Shown here piece by piece: positions 25,631 to 34,005 of a stretch of DNA of 64,000 nucleotides. Numbering within the stretch: the stretch's first letter is position 1; each line of letters opens with the position of its first letter. The DNA lies in the NCBI RefSeq assembly GCF_001426885.1, contig NZ_LMFP01000028.1:276760-340759 (forward strand). The letters run 5' to 3'. This stretch comes from Pelomonas sp. Root1444 (GTDB lineage Bacteria > Pseudomonadota > Gammaproteobacteria > Burkholderiales > Burkholderiaceae_C). The notes below the pieces were generated by a model. The model saw only the letters and a list, made by a program, of their open reading frames with translations. It had not been told where the DNA came from and made no database searches. Position numbers and translations under genes: made by a program.

Positions 25631-28600
25631 CGGTCACGCGGCGGCCGGTGGCGAACCGGCCCAGCTTGATGAGCAGCCGGAACACGAATCGCACCATCAG
25701 CAGTGTCAGCACCGCCTCGACCAGCGTGATGAAGAACGCACCCACCATCGTGAAGCGCGGCACGCGGCGACGGAACTTGGCCAGCGCGCCGTCACGGGCG
25801 ATCTCGATGCTGTCGTAGAAGCTGGGCACCACCAGCAGCGTCAGGAAGGTCGACGTGATCGTGCCGCCGATGATGGCCACGGCCATCGGGCGGTAGAACT
25901 CGCCGCCCTCACCGATGCCGATGGCCACCGGCATCATCCCGGCGATCAGCGCCAGCGTCGTCATCAGGATGGGCCGGAAGCGCTTGCGGCCGGCGTGCAT
26001 CAGCGCCTCCTCGCGGTTGATGCCGGCCCGCTCCTCCTGGCGCGTCGCGTCTAGCAGCAGGATGGCGTTCTTCGCCACCAGGCCCATCAGCATGATGACG
26101 CCGATGAGGCTCATCAGGTTCAGCGTGCCGCCCGTCAGCAGCAGGGCCAGCACGACGCCGATCAGGCTCAGCGGCAGCGACAGCATGACACCCAGCGGCG
26201 CCGTGAAGCTGTTGAACTGGATGACCAGCACGAAGTACATCAGCGCGATGCCCGACAGCAGCGCGGTGATCATGGCCGTGAAGACGACCTGCTGGTCGCG
26301 TGCCGCGCCGGCCAGTTCGATGCCGAAGCCGGGCGGGAAGTCGATCTTCTCGGCCAGCTTCTTGGCCTCGGAGGTGATCTCGCCCGGCGCGCGCCCTTGG
26401 GCATTGGCGCTGACCGTGATGGTGCGCTTGCCGTCGCCATGCTGGATCTGGCCCGGGCCCTTGCCCATCGTGACGGTGGCGATCTGGTCCAGCGGCACCA
26501 TGCGGTTGGTGCCCGTCACGGCGATCGGCAGGCGCTCGATGTTGGCGGCGTCGACACGGTCGGCCGGGTGCAGACGGATGGACACGTCGCGGGCCTCGCC
26601 GGTCGGGTCGATCCAGTCGCCAGCCTCGACGCCGGCGAAGGCGACGCGCAGCGCCTGGGCCGCATCGTTGACCGAGATGCCCATCTGGTTGGCCAGGCCG
26701 CGGTCCAGCTCGATCTGCAGCTCGTTCTGCGGGTCCTGTTCGGAGTAGCCGACGTCGACCGCGCCCTTGATGCCCTGCATGGTCTTCTGGAAGTCCTGCG
26801 TGATCTCCTGCAGCTTGCGCGAGTCGGCGCCGTAGAAGCGGATCTGCACGGGCTTTTGCGCACCGTTGTTGAGGTCATCCAGCACGACATACTCGGCGCC
26901 GACCAGGCGGCCCACCTTCTCGCGCAGCTCCTTGGCGATGTCGGCGGCGGAGCGCTGGCGCTCGGTGCTCTTGCCGATGTCGATGTAGATGCGGCCGCCG
27001 CTGGCGTTCGGGTAGGCGGTCGTGTGCTTGGTTTCCTTGATCGTCGAGGCCAGCGCCGCGGCGGCGTCGAGCTTGAGCTTGGAATAGTCCAGGCTGCTGG
27101 ACGCCGGGCTGCGCACCTCGATGGCGAGGAAGCCGGCGTCGGACTGCGGCAGGAAGCTGGAGCCGCCGACCGTGACCTGCAGGGCGATGGCGCCGATGAA
27201 GCTCAGCACCGCGAACGCAGCCATCCAGCGGCGGTGGTGCAGTGCCCAGGCGATGACGTGGCCATAGCCATTGGCGACACCGTCGAACCAGTGGTTGAAA
27301 CGCTCCAGCACCTTGCTGAAGCCCTTCTTGGGCTGCTCGTGGTACCCCGGGGGGTCGCCCCAATAGGCCGACAACATCGGGTCGAGCGTGAAGCTGATGA
27401 TCAACGACACGATGACCGAAGCCACGACGGTCAGCGCGAAGGGCTTGAACCACTGGCCGGGGCCGTTGCCCATGAAGGCAACCGGCACGAACACCGCCAC
27501 GATGGCGAAGGTGGTGGCGGCCACGGCCAGGCCGATCTCGGCCGTGCCCTCGCGCGCTGCGGTCACGCGGTCGCTGCCGCGCTCCATGTGCCGCACGATG
27601 TTCTCCCGCACGACGATGGCGTCGTCGATGAGCACGCCGATGGCCAGCGACAGGCCCAGCAGGCTCATGAAGTTCAGCGAGAAGCCCATCAGCCAGACGG
27701 CGATGAAGGCGGCCAGCACCGAGGTGGGCAGCGACAGCGCGGTGATCAGCGTCGAGCGCCAGCTGTTCAGGAAGGCGTAGACGACGAAGATGGTCAGCCC
27801 CGCGCCGAAGACCAGCGAGTGCGTCACGTTGTGCAGGCTGTCCTCGGCATCCTTGCCGCCGTCCTGCGTGACCTCCAGCGTGGTGCCGGCGGGAAGTTCC
27901 TTCTCGATCTCCTTGACCAGCTTGCGCGAGTCGTCGGCGACGCTGACGGTGGACGCGTCGCGCGAGCGCGTGATGGAGATGCCGACGTTGGGCCGGCCGT
28001 TGCGCAGCGAATAACCCGTCATCTCGGCGAAGCCGTCCCGAACCTCGGCGACCTGGCCGAGGCGGATGACATTGCCGCCCGCCCCAGCGCTGGTGCCGGC
28101 GCCTGAACGCTTGACGATCATCTGCTCGAACTCGGCCGGCGATTCGATACGGCCCAGCAGGCGGATGCTTTGGTCCTCCAGCGTGCCGCGCACCTTGCCG
28201 ACCGGCGCGGTGGTGTTCTGCGCGCGCACGGCGTTCAGCACCTCGGTGACGGACACGCCGAACTCGCGCAGCTTGTCGGCACGCAGCAGGATGGACAGCT
28301 CGCGGCGCAGCGCGCCGTTGACGTTGACGACCGACACGCCGGTGATGCCGCGGAAGCGCTCGGCCAGCTTGTCCTCGGCCAGGCGGCTGAGCTGGGCGTG
28401 GGTCAGCGTCGTGCTGGACAGCGACAACTGCAGGATGGGCTGGGCGCCAGGGTCGGCCCGCGTGATGATGGGCTCGCGGATCTCGGTCGGCAGCTTGTAG
28501 CGCACCGACGCGATCGCGTTGCGCACCTCGTCGGCGGCCTCGATCATGTTCTTCGAGAAATCGAAGACCAGCACGATGGTCGCGCTGCCCTCGCGCGACG

Positions 28601-28847
28601 TCGAGTTGGAGCGGTCCACGCCGGAGATGCTCTGCAGCGCCTTCTCGATGCGGTTGACGACCTCGCGCTCCACGGTCTCGGGTGAGGCACCCGGATACGG
28701 GATGTTGATGACGAGCACCGGCGGCTCGATGTCGGGGAACTGGTTGACCTTGAGCTTGGACAGCGCCAGCAGGCCCACCAGCATCAGCCCGATGACCATG
28801 ACGACGGTCGCGACGGGCCTGCTGATGCTGAAGTTGGAGAGGAACAT
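25608..28847 (-). CDS. RND efflux transporter permease (second system)
   Basis: Inner-membrane pump of 1079 residues, opening MFLSNFSISRPVATVVMVIG. Signature segments are PGASPETVEREVVNRIEKAL, GVLIDDAIVVRENIVRHMER with the proton-relay aspartates, and TSTFLTLLVVPSFYDSIEIA near the C terminus, followed by an extra C-terminal membrane tail of about 60 residues (MVGAFFITLVEAVLTLLMVR). It lies 18 bp after its adaptor gene. No outer-membrane channel or TetR regulator is nearby. It is only distantly similar to the pump at 4447-7686, so the two are not a recent duplication. Confidence 0.95.
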   Translation of the reverse strand: MFLSNFSISRPVATVVMVIGLMLVGLLALSKLKVNQFPDIEPPVLVINIPYPGASPETVEREVVNRIEKALQSISGVDRSNSTSREGSATIVLVFDFSKNMIEAADEVRNAIASVRYKLPTEIREPIITRADPGAQPILQLSLSSTTLTHAQLSRLAEDKLAERFRGITGVSVVNVNGALRRELSILLRADKLREFGVSVTEVLNAVRAQNTTAPVGKVRGTLEDQSIRLLGRIESPAEFEQMIVKRSGAGTSAGAGGNVIRLGQVAEVRDGFAEMTGYSLRNGRPNVGISITRSRDASTVSVADDSRKLVKEIEKELPAGTTLEVTQDGGKDAEDSLHNVTHSLVFGAGLTIFVVYAFLNSWRSTLITALSLPTSVLAAFIAVWLMGFSLNFMSLLGLSLAIGVLIDDAIVVRENIVRHMERGSDRVTAAREGTAEIGLAVAATTFAIVAVFVPVAFMGNGPGQWFKPFALTVVASVIVSLIISFTLDPMLSAYWGDPPGYHEQPKKGFSKVLERFNHWFDGVANGYGHVIAWALHHRRWMAAFAVLSFIGAIALQVTVGGSSFLPQSDAGFLAIEVRSPASSSLDYSKLKLDAAAALASTIKETKHTTAYPNASGGRIYIDIGKSTERQRSAADIAKELREKVGRLVGAEYVVLDDLNNGAQKPVQIRFYGADSRKLQEITQDFQKTMQGIKGAVDVGYSEQDPQNELQIELDRGLANQMGISVNDAAQALRVAFAGVEAGDWIDPTGEARDVSIRLHPADRVDAANIERLPIAVTGTNRMVPLDQIATVTMGKGPGQIQHGDGKRTITVSANAQGRAPGEITSEAKKLAEKIDFPPGFGIELAGAARDQQVVFTAMITALLSGIALMYFVLVIQFNSFTAPLGVMLSLPLSLIGVVLALLLTGGTLNLMSLIGVIMLMGLVAKNAILLLDATRQEERAGINREEALMHAGRKRFRPILMTTLALIAGMMPVAIGIGEGGEFYRPMAVAIIGGTITSTFLTLLVVPSFYDSIEIARDGALAKFRRRVPRFTMVGAFFITLVEAVLTLLMVRFVFRLLIKLGRFATGRRVTVTPAAQG

Positions 28848-28865
28848 CGGGGTACCCCTTGCGGA

Positions 28866-30020
28866 TTACTTGCTGGCAGGTGCGGCGGGCCGAACGGCGG
28901 ATGCCGCACCGGCGCCGGCGGCCACACGTTGAACCGGTGCGCCGTCGGTCAGGCTGCTGGTGGGCGCACGCAGCACTTCGTCGCCCACGGTGAGGCCCGA
29001 AGCGATGACCACTTCGCCACGGCGGTCGTCGCGCTCGCCCAGCGTCACGGGCACTTTCTTCAACTGGTTGCCGGCCACCTTCCAGACGAAGGCGTTATCA
29101 CCCTGGCGCACCACCGAGCCTTCGGCCAGCACCAGCGAGCGCCGGTCGGCGCTCTCGACGCGACCTTCGGCGTAGAGGCCGGCGACCTGCGGCGCCTTGG
29201 CGCGGTCGTTGAACTCGGCGATCAGCTCGACCTGGCGGGTCGTCGCATTGGCGGCGGCGTCGATGCGGGCCAGCTTGCCGCGGAACTCGGCGTCACCGAA
29301 GCCGTTGATGCGGAAGGACACCGGCTGGCCCAGCTTGAGCTCGCCGAGGCGGTCGGCGGAGACCTGGCCCTCGAAGCGCATCGAAGCCGGGTCGATGACC
29401 TTGATGAGTTCGCGGCCGATCTGCACGGTGTCGCCGACGGAGATCTTGCGCTCGCTGACGACGCCGTCGAACGGTGCGCGAACCTCGGTGCGGGAGACCT
29501 GCTGACGCGCCGTGACGGCACGGGCCTTGGCCGCGGCCAGCTCGCTCTGTGCCGAGTTGCGCCGTACCTCGGCGTCCTCCAGACCCTGCATGGAGATCAT
29601 GCCCTGCTGGTTCAGCGTGCGCTGGCGGACCAGCACGCGTTCGGCCTGCTCGAAGCTTTGCTGTGCGGCGCGCAGGGCTTCGTCGGCGGACGTGAGGCCG
29701 TCGCGGATGGAGGTGGGGTCCAGGCGGATGATCAGGTCACCCGCGCGCACACGCTCGCCGTTGTCCTTGGCCACCTGCAGCACGACGGCGGCCACCTCGG
29801 CGCGCAGGTCGGCGCGGCGGGCCGGCTGGATGGCACCGGTGATGACGGGGGCGCCGATCAGGCCGCTCTGCCCGACCTGGCGCAGGTCCTCCGGAGCCAG
29901 CAGCAGCGGCGCGGCCGGCTTGGTGGTGGCCTTGGCATCGTCGGGCTTGCCGCCCTTGCCGCAGGCGGTGAGGATCAGGGCCAACGTCAGGGCGGTCAGG
30001 ATCGGCGTTGCACGCGTCAT
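28866..30020 (-). CDS. RND efflux adaptor, lipoprotein type
   Basis: Periplasmic adaptor of 384 residues anchored by lipid: leader MTRATPILTALTLALILTAC gives Cys20. The lipoyl half-motif AVVLQVAKDNGERVRAGDLI, a coiled-coil region about residues 105-165, VRAPFDGVVSERKISVGDTV and the barrel domain (GQPVSFRINGFGDAEFRGKL) occur in the standard order. ATG 30020 is chosen because the alternative at 30041 is a TTG. First gene of the second efflux operon. It differs from the first adaptor by lipid anchoring instead of a membrane helix. Confidence 0.93.
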   Translation of the reverse strand: MTRATPILTALTLALILTACGKGGKPDDAKATTKPAAPLLLAPEDLRQVGQSGLIGAPVITGAIQPARRADLRAEVAAVVLQVAKDNGERVRAGDLIIRLDPTSIRDGLTSADEALRAAQQSFEQAERVLVRQRTLNQQGMISMQGLEDAEVRRNSAQSELAAAKARAVTARQQVSRTEVRAPFDGVVSERKISVGDTVQIGRELIKVIDPASMRFEGQVSADRLGELKLGQPVSFRINGFGDAEFRGKLARIDAAANATTRQVELIAEFNDRAKAPQVAGLYAEGRVESADRRSLVLAEGSVVRQGDNAFVWKVAGNQLKKVPVTLGERDDRRGEVVIASGLTVGDEVLRAPTSSLTDGAPVQRVAAGAGAASAVRPAAPASK

Positions 30021-30105
30021 GGAGAAGCTTTCTTCAGACAAGGTTCAGGCGGCGAAAACGCCGGAGCTTAACGTTCTGACACGACTTCGCCAGAGGTCAT
30101 GCACG

Positions 30106-30131
30106 GGCGCAGCGGCCCGCGCCGTTGCGCC
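30106..30131 (-). terminator. Long hairpin after the Nudix gene
   Basis: GGCGCAGCGGC (30106-30116) pairs with GCCGTTGCGCC (30121-30131): 11 bp with one mismatch and a 4-nt loop, 3 bp after the Nudix stop codon. There is no U-run on the minus strand, so it would mark the end of the complex I transcript by RNA protection or Rho-assisted termination rather than a classic intrinsic stop. Confidence 0.45.
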
Positions 30132-30134
30132 GCT

Positions 30135-30713
30135 TCAGGCGGGGCGCCAGTCGAGCGGCCAGGCGCCCTGCTGCCAACGCTGCAGCCAGAGCAGGCCAAT
30201 CAGCGTCTTCGCGTCAGTCAGCTCGCCGCGGGCAGCGAGCCGGTCCAGGTCGTCGACGGTGTGTGTGACGAGCTCGAGGAACTCGCCTTCATCCAGCTTC
30301 TGCTCGCCGCGCGTGAGGCCGCGTGCGAAGAAGATGTGGATGCCCTCGTCGGAGTAGGCGATGGCGTTGTGCAGCACGCCGGCATAGGCCCATTCGGCGG
30401 CGCTGTAGCCAGTCTCTTCCAGCAGCTCGCGCCGGCCGCAGACGCCAGGGTCTTCGCCGGCGTCGAGCTTGCCGGCGGGGAACTCCAGCATCACGCGGCC
30501 CATCGGATAGCGGTATTGCCGTTCCATCAGCAGGCGGCCGTCGTCCAGCAGCGGCACGACCATGACGGCACCGGGATGGCGGATGTACTCGCGGTGCGAG
30601 GTGCTGCCATCGGGCAGCGCCACGCGGTCGCGGCGCACGTCCAGGAAATGGCCCTGGTAGACCTGATTGCTTTCGAGCGGTCGCTCGACGAGATGGGTGT
30701 CAGCCTCGGCCAC
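30135..30713 (-). CDS. Nudix hydrolase (ADP-ribose pyrophosphatase-like)
   Basis: Cytoplasmic hydrolase of 192 residues. The Nudix box is complete: GKLDAGEDPGVCGRRELLEE followed by TGY near residues 85-107. The upstream PGAVMVVPLLDDGRLLMERQ and YRYPMGRVMLEFPAGK are typical of the ADP-ribose/NDP-sugar branch. The GTG at 30713 is chosen: GGAG lies about 11 nt before it, and more upstream codons would run deep into the DUF2818 gene. It overlaps the DUF2818 end by 14 bp, so translation is probably coupled at the tail of the complex I operon. Confidence 0.88.
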   Translation of the reverse strand: MAEADTHLVERPLESNQVYQGHFLDVRRDRVALPDGSTSHREYIRHPGAVMVVPLLDDGRLLMERQYRYPMGRVMLEFPAGKLDAGEDPGVCGRRELLEETGYSAAEWAYAGVLHNAIAYSDEGIHIFFARGLTRGEQKLDEGEFLELVTHTVDDLDRLAARGELTDAKTLIGLLWLQRWQQGAWPLDWRPA

Positions 30714-31002
30714 GGCGCAGGTATCTCCAGACGAAGCCGGGGAAACCCAGCGTGATGAAGAGGCAGGCCGCCGCGGCGTAGAACTCCCAGCCCTGGGCGT
30801 GGCGTTGGCCGATGCGGGCCTCGAGCAGCGAGCCGATGGCAAAGGTCAGCACCGCCATCAGGACGAGTTCCAGCAGCCGCCACCACGCCGCCTTGGGCGC
30901 CTGGCGCGGGCCGACGAGCAGCAGCCTCTCGTTGAAGTAAGGCAGGTTGGCTGCGAAGACAGCCAGGGCCAGGACCAGCCAGACAGCGACGGACTGGTCC
31001 AT
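30700..31002 (-). CDS. DUF2818 family membrane protein
   Basis: Inner-membrane protein of 100 residues with three hydrophobic stretches (about 4-20, 42-60, 74-90) and the conserved core FAANLPYFNERLLLV. It follows nuoN by 12 bp and precedes the Nudix gene with overlap. From general knowledge, DUF2818 genes are found beside complex I genes in Burkholderiales, so an accessory role in complex I assembly or stability is a reasonable but unproven inference. Confidence 0.85.
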   Translation of the reverse strand: MDQSVAVWLVLALAVFAANLPYFNERLLLVGPRQAPKAAWWRLLELVLMAVLTFAIGSLLEARIGQRHAQGWEFYAAAACLFITLGFPGFVWRYLRRGRG

Positions 31003-31014
31003 GGCAGCCGGCCC

Positions 31015-32496
31015 TCAGGTCGTCAGTGCTTGGCGGATGGCGACCTTGCACAGCTCCAGCAGGCCGCCCGGCAGCAGGCCGAAGACGAGCACTGCGGCGC
31101 CGTTCAGCGTCATGACGAAGCGCACGTCGGCGGGTGCGGCCAGCGGCGCGGTGTCGGTCGGCGCATCGAAGAACATGACCTTGACGACGCGCAGGTAGTA
31201 GAACGCCCCCACCAGCGAGACGACGACGGCGAAGCCAGCCAGCCACAGGTAGAACGGCAGTTCGGGCGCCACCAGCGCCTGCAGCACGGCCAGCTTGGCG
31301 TAGAAGCCGACGGTCGGCGGCACACCGGCCAGCGAGAACATGAACAGCGTCATGACCAGCGCGAACCAGGGGCTGCGCTTGGCCAGGCCGGCCAGGTCCT
31401 TGATCTCTTCTGCCTCATGGCCCTGGCGCGACAGCAGGACGATCATGCCGAAGGTGCCCAGCGTCGTCAGCACGTAGGTGACGACATAGAACATGGCCGA
31501 GCTGTAGGCGTTTGCTCCCCACTGCGTGCTGGCATTGACGACGCCGGCGGTCATGCCAAGCAGCATGAAGCCCATGTTGGCGATGGTCGAATAGGCCAGC
31601 ATGCGCTTGAGGTTGCTCTGCGCGATGGCGGCCAGGTTGCCGACCAGCAGCGACATGACGGACAGCACCACCAGCATCTGCTGCCAGTCGACGGCCAGGC
31701 CGATCATGCCTTCCACCAGCAGCCGCACGGTGATGGCGAACGCAGCCAGCTTGGGCGCGCCGCCGATGAGCAGCGTGACGGCCGTGGGGGCGCCCTGGTA
31801 GACGTCGGGCACCCACATGTGGAACGGGGCGGCGCCGAGCTTGAAGGCCAGGCCGGCAACGACGAAGACGACGCCGAAGATCAGCACGGCCTTGTTCGGG
31901 ATGCCCTTGGAAATGACGTCGAAGACCTCGGGAATGGTCAGCGAGCCGGTGGCGCCATACATCATCGAAAGGCCGTACAGCAGGAAGCCGCTGGCCAACG
32001 CGCCGAGGACGAAGTACTTCATCGCAGCTTCGGTCGACACGGCGTGGTCACGGCGCAGCGCGACCAGCGCGTACAGCGACAGGCTCATCAGCTCCAGGCC
32101 GAGGTAGACGACCAGGAAGTTGTTGGCCGACAGCATCACGTTGATGCCCAGCAGCGCGAACAGGCTGAGGATGAAGAGCTCGCCCTTGAGCATCTCGCGG
32201 AAGGCGGCGTAGGGGCGCGCGTAGACCAGCGTGATCAGCGTGGCGACGCAGGCGAAGCCGGCCAGCAGGTGGCCCATGGGGTCGGCCACCACCATGTTCT
32301 GCATGGCGTAGGTGGTGACGCCGGCGTCGTAGTAGGAGAAATGCATGCCAGCCACGACCACCAACGTCAGTTGGGTCAGCCAGTAGGTGGGGCGGCGCTG
32401 TTCGTCGGTGACCCACAGGTCCACGAGCGCGACCACGCAGCCCATCGCGAGCAGCAGGATTTCGGGATAGATCGCGAGCCAGTTCATGTCGTTCAT
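31015..32496 (-). CDS. nuoN: NADH-quinone oxidoreductase subunit N
   Basis: Antiporter-like membrane subunit of complex I, 493 residues with about 14 helices, taking part in proton pumping. Family blocks seen are YLGLELMSLSLYALVALRRD, the lysine-bearing AGLAFKLGAAPFHMWVPDVY and SLAGVPPTVGFYAKLAVLQA. The start MNDMNWLAIYPEILLLAMGC fits the family. It follows nuoM by 20 bp and is the last of the 14 nuo genes. Confidence 0.97.
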   Translation of the reverse strand: MNDMNWLAIYPEILLLAMGCVVALVDLWVTDEQRRPTYWLTQLTLVVVAGMHFSYYDAGVTTYAMQNMVVADPMGHLLAGFACVATLITLVYARPYAAFREMLKGELFILSLFALLGINVMLSANNFLVVYLGLELMSLSLYALVALRRDHAVSTEAAMKYFVLGALASGFLLYGLSMMYGATGSLTIPEVFDVISKGIPNKAVLIFGVVFVVAGLAFKLGAAPFHMWVPDVYQGAPTAVTLLIGGAPKLAAFAITVRLLVEGMIGLAVDWQQMLVVLSVMSLLVGNLAAIAQSNLKRMLAYSTIANMGFMLLGMTAGVVNASTQWGANAYSSAMFYVVTYVLTTLGTFGMIVLLSRQGHEAEEIKDLAGLAKRSPWFALVMTLFMFSLAGVPPTVGFYAKLAVLQALVAPELPFYLWLAGFAVVVSLVGAFYYLRVVKVMFFDAPTDTAPLAAPADVRFVMTLNGAAVLVFGLLPGGLLELCKVAIRQALTT

Positions 32497-32516
32497 TGTT
32501 TTGCCTCAGCGCGCCA

Positions 32517-33992
32517 TCAACCGGGGATCTTGCTCTGCGCGACGTGCTGGAGCAGCTCGACGACGGAGTGGTGCATCACGTCGGTGAAGGGCTTGGGATA
32601 CAGGCCCATGTAGAGCGTCGCCACGGCCAGCAGCGCCAGCATGATGAATTCGCGCTTGTTGATGTCGGTGAGCGCGCGGACGTCATCGTTGGCGATGTCG
32701 CCGAAGTAGACGCGCTTGACCATCCACAGCGTGTAGGCCGCGCCGAAGATCAGTGCGGTCGCGGCGACGCCGCCGAGCCAGAAGTCGTACTTCACGGTGC
32801 CCAGGATGACCATCCACTCGCCGACGAAGCCGGCCGTGGCGGGCAGGCCGCAGTTGGCCATGCCGAAGAACACGGCGAAGGCGGCGAACTTGGGCATGGT
32901 GTTGACGACGCCGCCGTAAGAGGCGATCTCGCGTGAATGCACGCGGTCGTAGAGCACGCCGATGCACAGGAACATCGCGCCCGACACGAAGCCGTGGGCG
33001 ATCATCTGCACCAGGCCGCCGGAGACGCCCAGCTCGTTGAAGATGAAGAAGCCCAGCGTGACGAAGCCCATGTGCGCGATGGACGAGTAGGCCACCAGCT
33101 TCTTCATGTCCTTCTGCACCAGCGCGACGAGGCCGATGTAGACGACGGCGATCAGCGACATCGCGATGATGAGCCACGACCATTCGCGCGCGGCGTCAGG
33201 CGCAATGGGCAGCGAGAAGCGCAGGAAGCCGTAGCAGCCCAGCTTGAGCATGATGGCCGCCAGCACGACGGAGCCGCCGGTGGGTGCCTCCACGTGCGCA
33301 TCGGGCAGCCAGGTGTGCACCGGCCACATCGGCACCTTGACCGAGAATGCGGCGAGGAAGGCGAAGAAGAGATAGGTCTGCGCGCCACCGGTCAGCGGCA
33401 ACTGGTGCCAGGTCTGGATGTCGAAGCTGCCACCGGCCTTGACGTACAGGTAGAGCAGCGCGATCAGCATCAGCAGCGAGCCGGCCAGCGTGTACAGGAA
33501 GAACTTGAAGGCCGCGTAGACACGGTTCGGCCCGCCCCAGACGCCGATGATGATGTACATCGGGATCAGCGTGGCCTCGAAGAACACGTAGAACAGCATG
33601 CCGTCCAGCGCGCTGAACACGCCCACCATCAGGCCCGACAGGATCAGGAACGCGCCCATGTACTGGTTGACGCGCGTCTCGATGACCTCCCAGGCGGAGA
33701 TGACGACGATGACGGTGATGAAGGCCGTCAGCGGCACGAACCACATCGAGATGCCGTCCACGCCGAGGTGGTAGTGGATGTTGAAGCGGGCAATCCAGGG
33801 CTGGTTCTCGACGAACTGCATGGCAGCCGTCGTGGTGTCGAAACCGGTGATCAGCGGGATGGTGGCGAGGAAGCTCGCCACCGCCGCCACCAGGGCCAGC
33901 CAGCGCACTGCGTGCGCCTGGTCGTCGCGCCCGAGCGCCAGCAGCAGCGCGCCGCAGACGATGGGCAGAAAAATCGCAAGACTCAGCAACAT
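32517..33992 (-). CDS. nuoM: NADH-quinone oxidoreductase subunit M
   Basis: Antiporter-like complex I membrane subunit, 491 residues, about 14 helices. Diagnostic segments are MLFYVFFEATLIPMYIIIGV with the proton-channel glutamate, KVPMWPVHTWLPDAHVEAPT, KKLVAYSSIAHMGFVTLGFF and NCGLPATAGFVGEWMVILGT. Located between nuoL (13 bp) and nuoN (20 bp). Confidence 0.98.
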   Translation of the reverse strand: MLLSLAIFLPIVCGALLLALGRDDQAHAVRWLALVAAVASFLATIPLITGFDTTTAAMQFVENQPWIARFNIHYHLGVDGISMWFVPLTAFITVIVVISAWEVIETRVNQYMGAFLILSGLMVGVFSALDGMLFYVFFEATLIPMYIIIGVWGGPNRVYAAFKFFLYTLAGSLLMLIALLYLYVKAGGSFDIQTWHQLPLTGGAQTYLFFAFLAAFSVKVPMWPVHTWLPDAHVEAPTGGSVVLAAIMLKLGCYGFLRFSLPIAPDAAREWSWLIIAMSLIAVVYIGLVALVQKDMKKLVAYSSIAHMGFVTLGFFIFNELGVSGGLVQMIAHGFVSGAMFLCIGVLYDRVHSREIASYGGVVNTMPKFAAFAVFFGMANCGLPATAGFVGEWMVILGTVKYDFWLGGVAATALIFGAAYTLWMVKRVYFGDIANDDVRALTDINKREFIMLALLAVATLYMGLYPKPFTDVMHHSVVELLQHVAQSKIPG

Positions 33993-34005
33993 TCTTGTTA
34001 TCTCC

